Source of the DNA: Sorghum bicolor
Taxonomy: Eukaryota > Streptophyta > Magnoliopsida > Poales > Poaceae
DNA length: 64,000 bases
Direction of reading: 5' to 3'
Assembly (NCBI RefSeq): GCF_000003195.3
Contig: NC_012871.2
Span: 6,001,997-6,065,996 of the forward strand
Part shown: piece by piece, positions 54,073 through 64,000 of the stretch
Layout of the letters: every line of letters starts with the position of its first letter
How positions within the stretch are numbered: position 1 is the stretch's first letter
Translations under genes and position numbers: made by a program
The notes under the pieces: model-generated
What the model was told of the DNA's origin: nothing
What the model saw: the letters and a program-made list of their open reading frames with translations, nothing else
The model's database searches: none

Positions 54073-55755
54073 AATACCGCCAGCCACAAACTTGTCGAGC
54101 AAAAGACAAGGGAACAATTCAAGTTCCTTAGCTATTGCCTGAATCTCATAAGCCTGTTCCACTACAGATCGGTTCTCAACCATCTGGTAGTCAAACAGCT
54201 GCTCCATAAGATACAACTCGCTACCAGCATCAGTAACTCCAAACTTTCCCACAAGTGCATCCCATAGTTCTTTCCCTGTAGGATGGATGATATAGCTTTT
54301 CTGGAACTTAGGATCAAGTGCGCTAATCACTGCACCATGAAAGAGGTTGTCATCAACCTTAAACTTTGCCTCATCCACAGGAGGTAAGTTAGCAGGTTTG
54401 CCCTCAGCGGCATGATAACATGTCATTGCAGTTAGCCACAGTTCCATTTTAGCTTTCAAAAGCAAGAAGTTTTTCTCATCAAAAGGATCAGGCTTCAAAG
54501 CAGCAGCAAAACCTCTGACGGAAAAATTCCTATTATAATTAGGTTTTTGGATTGTTAGAATTATAGGCAATTTCCATATCATTTTAATTCCGTAAATTAA
54601 AAATATGATGATGACATATAAAACATTATTAATAAATGATAGCATGGTATGACACATGTTCATAACAACAATAAACATGTGAACAGGTAACATGTGCAGC
54701 ATATATATACAATAAATATTTAAACATGGGACATCAATAGTACTGCATATGCAACATTGTAACAGAACTAATGAAACACAAAAACAGTAACATGTGAAAC
54801 AGAACGACTGTTTGACAGAAACAAATATGCAGAAGACATAACTAGCAGGAACAGACATAAGACATCTTACGAAACGATGCAACAGAGCAAATGAAACATG
54901 TTCATAGCAGTATATGAAACGATACAACTGAATCACAGACACATACAGACATGGCATATACTTCAGAATGATAACAGATAGCAACAGACTGACGAAACAG
55001 AACAGCAAACCATATGAAACATATTCATGACAGCATATGAAACAACAGATAGAAACTATTGAAACAAACACAATCTGGACGACGTAAAACAAGGAGAAGA
55101 TGAACAGATCATACCCCGACGATCCCGACCCTTGTCCTGTCTCTAGTGTCATGTTTAGGAAGAGGGTGAAGACGGCAGCGGTGCTCCTCCCATTGTGACG
55201 AAGAAGCGATCCACAACAATACACCAGGAAGAAGAAGAACAAGACGTCGATCGGCGGAGGCGGTGTTGGGCAGTCGCGTAGACGCTCCCCAAAAACCTAA
55301 TTGCCGTCCTCCCCGTGCAAGGATAACGAACGACAAGGGCTTCGGAGGCACCTGCCCTCTCCCTTCTCCGTGCGCGTGGATCGAGGAGATGGAGAAGCCT
55401 ACGTTGCTGCGGAATTGTGTCTCTGGATTGTGTTCTTTTCTTATTGTACCAAAGAGATGAGTCTCCTATTTATCCTTATGGCTGGAGAGGAGAGGAGCAG
55501 AAGGGACTCCCCTGTTGGCGGCTGAGGAGAGGGTTTTCACGCGGAGTTGAAACTCCCTCAATTACTTATCGAAACACCCGCAGATAATGAGTTGAAACTC
55601 CCACATAATTGAGTTGAAACTCCCGTACCGTCATCCTACCACTCCAACCCTTGGACTTCTAATTTGGTACAATATATATTGTCCATAATTACACACCGTA
55701 GAGTTTATTGATTTATTGAATATATAAATGGGTCTAACCCATAATAAATCCAACA

Positions 55756-56256
55756 CAAGCAATCAAGATCTATGGTGGTTAGTGCGTTCTCAGATGCAGA
55801 TTGGGCAGGTTGTGTGGATGACCGTCAATCAAGAGGTGGTTTTGCTGTTTTCTTGGTGACAATTTAATCTCATGGACAACAAGAAAACAAGCAACTATTT
55901 CAAGGTCGAGCACAGAAGCTGAGTATAAGGCACTAGCTAATGCCACTGCTGAGATGATGTGGATCAAAAAGTTGCTGGCTGAACTTAAGATTCCACATTC
56001 TCCTATGGCGCGGCTGTGGTGTGATAACTTGGGAGCAAAATATTTGTCTGCTAATCCTGTCTTCCATGATAGAACAAAACATATCGAGATAGATTTTCAC
56101 TTTGTTCGTGAACAAGTGGCTGCTAAATTGCTCGACATTCGCTTCATTGCTACTGGGGGTCAATTAGCAGATGGTTTTACCAAGGCAATTCCGGCTGTGA
56201 AGGTGCATCAATTTCGATACAATCTTAACCTTGTGAGTGGCTAAGATTGAGGGGGA
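55756..56256 (+). pseudogene. RNase H tail of a second Ty1-copia element, plus strand
   Basis: The frame reads [75 protein letters not shown] and [15 protein letters not shown], the copia RNase H signature, and stops near 56241. One missing base near 55855 causes an early stop. It abuts the minus-strand copia end at 55755, so that element probably inserted here. A polypurine tract (TTGAGGGGGA) precedes the 3' LTR at 56257. Confidence 0.8.
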
Positions 56257-56392
56257 TGTTAAGATATTTGTTCATTAGTTAGTTGGGATTGTTTTCCTGG
56301 CGTGTGTTGGTTGTTAACCACCACGTATAACTTGTAACATAAGTAGATAGATATCTTTGAGGTTGTTGTATTTCATACTTGTGCTTGTGCAC

Positions 56393-56401
<9 letters not shown>
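56257..56401 (+). mobile_element. 3' LTR (left part) of the plus-strand copia element
   Basis: Starts TGTTAAGATATTTGTTCATT directly after the polypurine tract. The right boundary is obscured by the TA repeat. Confidence 0.6.

Positions 56402-56475
<74 letters not shown>
56402..56475. repeat. (TA)n microsatellite, about 37 units
   Basis: 74 nt of pure TA, preceded by a short (GT)n. Likely highly variable between individuals. Confidence 0.95.
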
Positions 56476-56478
<3 letters not shown>

Positions 56479-58330
56479 AGAGTATACTCTGTAGCTAGCT
56501 AGGCCAGTCATGCGCCCGGCCGCACGTCTGGTTTTGAAGCTGGCCAATGGAGCTGCATGCCTGCATGCACATCAACATTTACTATCGCTAATTATTATCC
56601 TGCCGGACACGCAATGTTCACGTGATTGTCAACATATGCATGTTCCCTGATTATAGTAACTGGGCTATTGCAGATCTCAATTACGTTTTATGATAAATTT
56701 TAAATGGTTTACTAGAATTATTTTTATAGAACAATGCTTCACTAAAATCTATGCTGCCTCTTTTACGGTAATCAATTTACTAGACTTACAAATAGTTATA
56801 GAATCTATACTATGCCTTAATTTCTACCCTTACTAATTAGAGGCATCATTATTACTTGATTTTTACAGTAAATTTTACTATATTTTACAGTAATCTTTAC
56901 TAGATTTTTACATAATTATTTACTAGAAATATATGCCTGATCAGCGTCAACTTGTAGTTACGATAATATTTTTACTATTTTTTTTTTGAGAATTATTTAC
57001 TAGTAACACATCGGAGGAATTACTAACCACCGCATGTGTGCTTGCGAGATATCATCTCAAGAAGATCCACATGTTTCTTTTTACGAGAAAGATGTTGACA
57101 ATGAACTAGGAAATAATATGCTGAATTACGAGAATGGTGTTGGCAACTGACTATAATATCTTTCTGAAGAAATGCAAAATTTGGTACATATGTTTCTACT
57201 ATGAAATGTCTGGCAACACGAAGTGAACCATGTATCTTTGCTGCTGCTGTGTGAATCACAAACTCATTTTGCCAACAGATCTGCAAGAATAAATGGATTA
57301 TTATCAATCTAAATGAAGGATTGAAGGGTGAGAAATGGTAAAAAATGCGCAAGAAAGGGAATACTTTCCAAGAAGAATGCATGCAGACGGACTGACGGAG
57401 GGCGGCCGTGTCGGGGAAGGATGCAGAGAGGGAGGTCGTGCCATTGCTCAGCATCTCTGCAGCGGCCCTCGCCTGAGCAACGAGAGAAGGGCGTTGCGGA
57501 TGCTGCTGGTCCCACGTGTCCTGTACTCCCGTCAGGATGGAGGAGGCGCGAACAATGGGTGGTTGGGAGGACCGGCCGCTGCCGTCGTCGGAGTGCAGGC
57601 CGTGATCCCAAAGGTGTCGCCGCAGGTTGCCGTCACTGCTGGTGTTGTTGTTGGCTCGTTGCTAACGCCGCCGGTACCGGAGCCGTCGTGGCTGGGACAT
57701 CATTCCGGTAGTGCGGGAGCCATCGTGGATGGAGCGCTGCTCGCCGAGCGCGTGATGAAGGCGGTGGCCGCCATCACCAGTTGGTGACCCGCGCCGCGCC
57801 GGTGGTGGAGGACAGACCCAGTGACCCACGCCCCCATGGGGACACCGCCGCCACCGGAGGTGGGAAGGACGCCGCCACCTGTGATTGAATTGGAGAGGAC
57901 TCGACGCTGCCGCCAGTGGGAGGAGCCGTCGTGCCGTGCACTTTTGTGGGAGGAGCCGCCATGCGGCAGAGTGATTTTTGTTCGTGACTACCCTCGGGAA
58001 GGAAGTGACGTGATTAGCGGGATCCTATATGCGGTCTAATTTAATCCCTTGATTTACGATCCAAAGCAAGCAACGGCTGAAGAATTTAGTAAAACAGACA
58101 TAATTTGCGGGGTGTGGCTCCATTTGCATGGAGCACGCTAGGGGAATCAATCAATACATGCATGCATGCATTAGTCATGCATTCGTGAGAAGGGACCACA
58201 AAGCCAAAGCCACACGGCTGACCTACCGTGGATGAATGGACGCGCATGGTGCGCTGGTGACACGAGCCAGTTTTGATCTGGCCATTCTGTAGCCAGCCAT
58301 AAGGTATTAGTTCTATATATATATATATAT
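56476..58330. other. Intergenic DNA with TTTACTAGA-type repeats and GC-rich frames
   Basis: From 56690 to 57010 words such as TTTACTAGATTTTTACA and TTTACAGTAA recur. From 57.35 to 57.97 kb there is a GC-rich block, open on the plus strand for about 150 codons with no recognised domain. A short MITE-like TAGCTAGCTA sequence lies at about 56490. Confidence 0.35.
57023..57283 (-). CDS. Unrecognised possible exon
   Basis: On the minus strand a strong acceptor (TTTATTCTTGCAG at about 57295-57283) leads into an open frame of about 85 codons (CWQNEFVIHTAAAKIHGSLR, HFIVETYVPNFAFLQ). No family recognised and no partner exon identified. Could be chance. Confidence 0.18.
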   Translation of the reverse strand, partial: QICWQNEFVIHTAAAKIHGSLRVARHFIVETYVPNFAFLQKDIIVSCQHHSRNSAYYFLVHCQHLSRKKKHVDLLEMISRKHTCGG

Positions 58331-58568
58331 TACTCTATAACTGGCTACAAAATAATTTATTTTGTAGCCACTTTGAGTTACGATAATGACTATATAATTT
58401 ACAAGATTATAGTAACTCCTTAAGTGGTTTACTATAACATTACGGTAAATATCCCCATGTGCTATAGTAACCCAATATACATATTACTGTAAATTAGTGT
58501 ATAAAATTATCGTAAATGGAGGTGGCTACAGAATAACATATTTTGTAGCTAGCTACAGAGTATACTCT
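58331..58568. mobile_element. MITE with inverted TACTCT..GGCTACAAAATA ends
   Basis: The left arm TACTCTATAACTGGCTACAA and right arm TTTTGTAGCTAGCTACAGAG then TATACTCTCC are imperfect inverted copies. About 238 bp, AT-rich interior. A related end occurs near 56484. Confidence 0.6.
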
Positions 58569-58901
58569 CCCTATATATAGATATATCATATATATCATAT
58601 AGGGTTTTCCCAAATTCTTTCACTCCCATCTTATGAAGTGATGACGTGAATGCCTTTGGATTAAAAAAAATGCCAAGCAAATCATCGTGGATGTCTGAAA
58701 CACTGCTCCGTGTTGCCAAAATGTTCAGGTCGTGATGATGGGTGAGCTGCCACTGCTACAGTACAAAGGAAGGAAGGGGTAGAATAAGTGCGTTATTATG
58801 TTAGCATTCTGTTAGTGAACTAAAATGGTACTGTATGTACTTTACGTGTGTCAGACAGACTGATCATTACCTTGTATATATCGAGGCAAAGATGATGAGA
58901 G

Positions 58902-61900
58902 TTAAGCTTGGATCTCCTCGACCTGGTTCACCTCACTGCTGCTAGCTTCATTGCTTCCGAGAGAACCCTGTTCAATTTCCAGGCTCTCAAAAACCCAGAA
59001 GTGCCCCCCGGCAAATAAGTTAAACTGAGCATTGTTGGGATGTTGCCGGGCTTCTTTTCTCACCACGTCAATGATCGCCCTGATGCAGGGGCTGTCTCCT
59101 TGATACCATTCATTGCATTGGAACTGGACATGTCGAAGGCTCCCGAGGTGCTTGATACCCATAGGGGGGACTGTATTTGATGGGCCACCGTAGAACTGGA
59201 ACTCGAGCACAAGCAACTCCAGCCTTGGCATAGCTCCTTCCTGGAAGGCAACTCGTGGGACTCGGCTGTCAACAGTGAGGCTAGAGAGCACTAAGAACCC
59301 TTCACGGCCAATGACTATGGGCTTCCTGGGGACACCATCGAACCTTAGCTTTAGCCACTGCAGGTTGGGCATCTCCCGAAGAATCTTGAGATCCTGCTCC
59401 TCTAGTTTGCAGATCCTGATATCCAAGAAGCCAATATTGTTGAAGTGTTCTTTGATCCACTGAGGGATGTGCATGTGCTTGGTGTGGTTGATTAGTCCGC
59501 CATCAACGCCGGCCATGAAGGACAGGATCTCCCCGGCTAGCGATGACACCAGATTACTATTCTTGCAAGCTTGGCGGACGCACTTGGGCAACCCCTCCAG
59601 TTTTGGAAGCTGAGCAGCTTCTATGGGTTGCATGCCGACGTCATCCTTTAAATACTTGAGATTCTGCAGTCCCCCGATTTCCCTTGGAATCTTCCTCACC
59701 TTCGTGTTGCCCAAATCTAGATACTCCAAATGCTGCAGTTTTCCAATATCCCGAGGGACCTTTGTGATCGCTGTACCATACAAATTCAGGTAGACCAACC
59801 ACTTGAGATTGCTGATCTCACGGGGCAGTTCTGTTAGATTTGTTGAAGTCAGGTTCAGCGTCTCCAAATGCTGCAGTTTTCCAATATCCCGAGGCATCTT
59901 TGTGATCTGTGTATAACTCAAATCCAGATACGCCAACCGCTGGAGATTGCTGATCTCAGGAGGCAGCTCTTTTATCCCTGTTGTTCCCTTAACGTCCAGA
60001 GTCACCAAGTGCTGCAGATTCCCAATCTCCTTGGGCAGCTCACTGATCCATGTGCCACTAATGTCCAGAGTCTCCAAGTGCTGTAGTTTCCCAATCTCCT
60101 TGGGCAGCTCTCTGATCCCTGTGCAACTCATATCCAGCGTCTTCAGATGCTGCAGTTTCCCAATCTCCTTGGGTAGCTCTGTGATCTCTCTGTTCTCACT
60201 CACATCCAGAGTCTTCAGTTGCTTGAGGTCACCAATCTCAGCAGGTAATCTTGTGATCTTTGTTGCAGTCACTTCCAAAGTGTCCAAGTACTTCAGCCTC
60301 CCTATGTCCGCTGGGATTTCAATGATCCCATCCCCACAAAGGAGCAGGTGCCTTAGATGGAGCAGTCCACACATATCCTTGAGATGTTGATTCTCAAGAA
60401 CCTGATTGTATCGACATCGAACATCCAATACTCGCAGGTGTTGCAAACGCTCGTAGGGGACTCTCTTGGCACCTTCAAGAACTACAAGGGATCGAATATG
60501 ATGCCAACCAATTCGTGACAAAGGCTGCACTGCATCACTGCTCGGCCAGTAGTCAATACATAGCCGGCCAACTGGAGAGGATGGAGCGCCATCAGAAGTG
60601 CAAGTGACGAAATTGTCTTGTCGCACCTTCCATCTAAGGTAATTCCGCATCATGGGGTGCAATTTGCAAAAACCATCACTCAGGAATTCACTAAACAATA
60701 ATCCCCTTCTGACAAGCTCGTCAAAGTAATCTTTTGCTGCCTTCTCCGTGCAAACAAAACCTTCAGCGATCCATCGCCTGACCAAATCATCCCTATAAAA
60801 ATGGTGACCTTCAGGGTATATGCTGCAGTACAACAAGCAGTTCTTCAACATATGATGAGGAAGATGGTTGTACCCAAGCTCCAAACTCTCTACTAATGGT
60901 TGATAACCTGGGGTCTTCTGAATTCCAATTCTCTTAACTTGTTTCAAAATCTCGTCTTGCAGAGCTGGTGTCCCTAGTAAACACAGCCCTTGTTGTTCTC
61001 GACGCTCTCGCTCCTTTGCCAATGCCGACACCAGACAAGCCACTGCTAATGGCGTACCACGACACATTTTCACAATATCGTGGCCAAGCTGAAAACCTTC
61101 TCCAAACATGTTACCATTCCTGTCAATCATTTTACTAGTGAACGCTGATCCATCCCAATCACCACTATTACCAATTTTGTGGGCCAAGGTATCAAAATCA
61201 TCACGCCACTTGTCGGTTATAGCATTAACACGACTGGTCGTGAGAATTCTACTGCCCAGATTATTATCTGGAAGAGACTTCTTGATGGTTCCCCATTCCT
61301 CACAATTCCAGATATCGTCAATTATAACCAGGTACCTGCACAAGTTGAAAGAGAATTATTTTTTGAACAGAAACAGAGACAATTATAAACCAGCAGGAGG
61401 TACTTGTACAACGTGGCCTTCTTTTCAAAGATACCTTCATTATAAAAAAAACTTACCATACCTACTATTATTGCAGTACCTATATAGAATTCTATACTAT
61501 ATCATTAGGGTTCATAGCCATGTTCAGGCACAAACACAACAAAAATACGGTGGCCCGGTGCATATATGCAACTTGGATGCCAGGCAAATCAGTAAAAAGC
61601 AACCAAGAATGAGTACTTAGGGTGCTCTTGAATGCAACAAGTCCTATCAATTCAAGGGCTCGCTAGAATGCGATTGTTCGGGGATATATAGGGCCGCGTA
61701 GTGCTTAGGTTTATCAAAAAAACGGGTTCCTTTATACACTACTGGACCTGGTGCTTTGCCGAGTGGCACTCGGCAAAGCACACGACAAATCTTTCATCAA
61801 CAAAGCGGTCTTTGCCGAGTGCGATTTTCGAGCACTCGGCAAAATCTTTGTCGAGTGAAAAATTGAAACGAAAAAATCTAAAAAAATAAGATTTTTTTGG

Positions 61901-64000
61901 GGGGAGGCCCCCACAAGCTAGCACCCGTCCGTCTCTGTCGAAGTCACAAGTCAGCCGGTGGGATTCGAATCATTGATCTCCCTCTCACGTGTCTACCGTG
62001 TCTATATTGCATTTCGGTACCTCATATATTATAACAAACCATGTATAAATTGATTATTTAAGGCCCTAAATGATTTCAAATCAACAAGTTGTCAACTATA
62101 AAATTTCATAACTTTTTAAGATCTACAATTTTTATTTAAAGAGTTTAAGAATTTCTCCACCATATCCGAGATCGTTTACAAAATTTGAATTTTAAATTTA
62201 AGAAATTCAAACATAGTTTTTGCATGAGAAGATTATTTCAAATAAAAAGTTGTCAACTACGAAGTTTTATAATTTTTTGAGATATATAAAGTTTATTTAG
62301 AAAGTTTTTCCATCCGAGGTTGTTTGAAAAATTCAAATTTTAAAATTTTCAAATAAAGATACAATTTTGCATGACAAAATGAACTCAAATGAAAAAGTTG
62401 CAAACTACAAAATTTTATAACTTCTCAAGATCTATAAAATTTATTTTGGTTGTTTGATCATTTGTCCATCCAACATGGTGATTCTAATATTTTTCACAAA
62501 ACTTATATATTTCTCTTGTAGTTTCATAAACTATAAGAGAGATGTGCAAAATTTATGAACAAGTCTATTTTCACTTTGTCAAATGAGGAAATGACCAAAA
62601 TAATGGTTGTAGATTTTGAGAAGTTATAAAAGGTTGAAAACTTTTTGATTTGAATTCATTTAGAGATTCAAAATTTGATTTGAAATTTTCTTTACCAAGG
62701 AAGGCCTTTGCTGAGTGTAAAAAAACACACGACAAAGAGGCTTCTTTGCTGAGTGTCAAAAAAACACTCGGCAAGACCTTTTTGTTGCGTATTTTTGCCG
62801 AGTATTTCTTTTAGCATTCGGCAATCAGCTTCTTTGTTGAGTGCTAAAAAAAAACACTTGGCAAAACCATTTGACACTCGGCAAAGCTGGATTCTGGTAG
62901 TGATATCTGGAACTAATTTCATGAGCACGGTTGGAACAAGGTTTATAACACTTGGTTAAAGATTAGTAATAAAGGCTTCAAGAACAACGAGACAACAGCT
63001 TCAAGGCAGCATTTCTAGAACCCCTGGGCACCACGCACAATACACACATGCACGTAGCAAGGAGAAGGCTCACACCACAAATGGTGAGCGATAGGACCTC
63101 ATCATATGTAACCATTTCCTATTACAAATTGGGTGCTCTAAAGGTGTATCCACGTCAATACTCATGAGTCACTATATAAAGAAGTCACGTATCCACACCC
63201 TTATCATAAACGCGACCACGCACGTGCGTCTGCAGTGGTACTACTACAGACGTATTTTTCTAATGTGCATATGTAGTAAGCCGCCGGTGGAGGTCGCCAG
63301 CCCGGCAAGAACAACACGCATCAGTAATAAAGCCCTTATGGCAGACACGTGTTAGTAAAACACGTCTGAGCTAAAACTTCAGACACACTTTGATAAAAGG
63401 GAGAATTGGCTGTGGGACATGCAGAATGGTGGTCATTTGCCAGCGGACACTCGGAAAAATTAGATTGCTCAAAGACACTTCGTTTCTTGTCAAATTTGCT
63501 GGCGGACACTAATCAAACATTATTACAAAATAGATATAAAATCATATAAGTGCTAGATGATGAGAACTTAGTGAAAGCATTGTTTAGTAAAAGCATTGTA
63601 TAAAAATCACATTGTATAAAAGCATGACTATTGTATCATGTTATGATTGCAGTAGCATTTGAATATAGACGTTGGAGTGAAGAATATGTAAACATGCGCA
63701 CCTTTTGTCCTTTAGGAAATTCGATATGATGCCAATGAGATATTCCCCGGTCACTGCCTTAGTGCCACCAAGTAAAACAGCAGTACTATCATCATCAGCT
63801 GCTACTTGTCGGAGAATGCTTGCCAGAACCTCTGTCATGTTGTGACATGAAGTGATTGACACAAAAGCCCGGGCGTCGAACTTATCTTCAATCGCTTCAT
63901 ACACGAGGCGGGCAAGAGTTGTTTTGCCCATCCCGGCAGCTCCAAGGATGGCTGCCATTTTGAGCTCCGGTGTGTTCTCCTCTTCTCCTACCAGGTGTTT
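58902..64000 (-). CDS. CC-NB-ARC-LRR (NLR) protein, copy 2; 5' end beyond window
   Basis: Exon 2 is 61335-58902 and exon 1 begins beyond 64000 and ends at 63702 (donor AAAAG|GTGCGC). The 2.4-kb intron is at the same codon as in copy 1. Visible in exon 1 are EEENTPELKMAAILG, the P-loop GAAGMGKTT and FDARAFVSITSCHNM. Exon 2 has kinase-2 YLVIIDDIW, RNBS-B GSRILTTSR, GLPL-type CRGTPLAVA, RNBS-D LLYCSIYPEG, then KLHPMMRNYL in the MHD position, about ten repeats of the LPKEIGKLQHLETLD type, and the same C-terminal block as copy 1 (PRVAFQEGAMP, FQFYGGPSNTVPPMGIKHL). No frame break is seen in the 64-kb window. The coiled-coil exon is outside. It lacks the 11-residue insertion of copy 1. The intron carries a CACTA-type element. 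Confidence 0.88.
61737..62902. mobile_element. Non-autonomous CACTA-type element with ATA duplication
   Basis: Left end CACTACTGGACCTGGTGCTT, right end GCTGGATTCTGGTAGTG, with TTTGCCGAGTG/CACTCGGCAAAG subterminal repeats on both sides. Flanked by ATA (61734-61736, 62903-62905). 1166 bp, no transposase. It lies in the intron of the second NLR gene. Confidence 0.9.

Larger units (their letters stand above)
50043..55755 (-). mobile_element. Truncated Ty1-copia retrotransposon, split by an LTR element
   Basis: Minus-strand element. Its 5' end at 55755 starts TGTTGGATTTATTATGGG, with an LTR-like promoter region (ATAAATAGG, about 55450). Gag runs from about 54520 (FAAALKPDPFDEKNFLLLKA, ALDPKFQKSYIIHPTG, LLDKFVAGG), is interrupted by the 2.6-kb LTR element, and resumes at 51433 (LPPSWKDFDTSLKHKRQEFN, EELIGTLDVEERARAKD). 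The zinc knuckle (CGSEDHWASECPD), protease site (WWMDSGANIH), GAG-pre-integrase (LWHSRFCHASYGC) and the integrase start (HSDLCEMNGIL, FIDDSTRFCYVYLLK, LRSDRGGEYFSSDF) follow. The sequence breaks at 50043, so reverse transcriptase, RNase H and the 3' LTR are missing. A one-base discontinuity and a 128-bp duplication also disrupt it. Confidence 0.85.

Noticed and set aside
54010..55242. 410-codon minus-strand frame as a novel gene
   Set aside because: Its C-terminal part is copia gag and its N-terminal part is the untranslated leader of that element, read through by chance (Cys/Phe/Val-rich).

Overview
This is a nuclear segment from a panicoid grass, most likely Sorghum or a close relative. The genes have GT-AG introns, the coding exons are GC-rich, one gene carries the grass-type DUF6598 domain, and the gaps are filled with Tourist-like (GGCCTTGTTTAG ends, TTA/TAA target duplications), Stowaway-like (CTCCCTCC ends, TA duplications), CACTA, hAT, Helitron-like, LINE and Ty1-copia sequences. 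The species call is inference from repeat style, not from a search.

Left third (0-19 kb): a nine-exon gene for the thylakoid-lumen immunophilin FKBP19 (2772-5307, +), a two-exon coiled-coil protein that looks CHUP1-like (6584-8159, +), and a three-exon exostosin-type (GT47) glycosyltransferase (10574-14024, +). These are separated by MITEs, including one MITE nested in another. After them comes a decayed fragment of a glutelin type-D/RmlC-like cupin gene (about 16.43-16.94 kb) and a SINE-like tRNA relic.

Middle (19-34 kb): a four-exon DUF6598 gene (21161-24017, +) and a two-exon ribosome-inactivating-protein (RIP) gene (25224-26138, -) lie tail to tail, between two Helitron-like 3' ends that point toward them. 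The RIP gene appears to have a one-base frameshift near its 3' end and a duplicated leader. To the right are a 231-bp tandem repeat and a Tourist-like MITE that contains a piece of the mitochondrial maturase gene matR.

Right half (34-64 kb): a complete 19-exon gene for mitochondrial methylmalonate-semialdehyde dehydrogenase (34101-40553, +; 540 aa). Two CC-NB-ARC-LRR resistance-type genes follow on the minus strand (41975-47071, complete; 58902 to beyond the right edge, partial). They share the same intron position and most motifs, so they are tandem duplicates. The 11 kb between them holds a truncated minus-strand copia element, split by a 2.6-kb non-autonomous LTR element with a perfect 5-bp target duplication. 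It also holds a plus-strand copia tail and a LINE 3' piece.

I see no multi-gene pathway or operon-like system. The most unusual points are the matR fragment inside a MITE next to a mitochondrial-enzyme gene, the RIP gene's broken tail and duplicated leader splice region, the paired NLRs with an altered MHD motif, and the layered transposon insertions whose target duplications can be read directly. Exon boundaries were placed by hand by checking splice dinucleotides and reading frame. No database search was possible.
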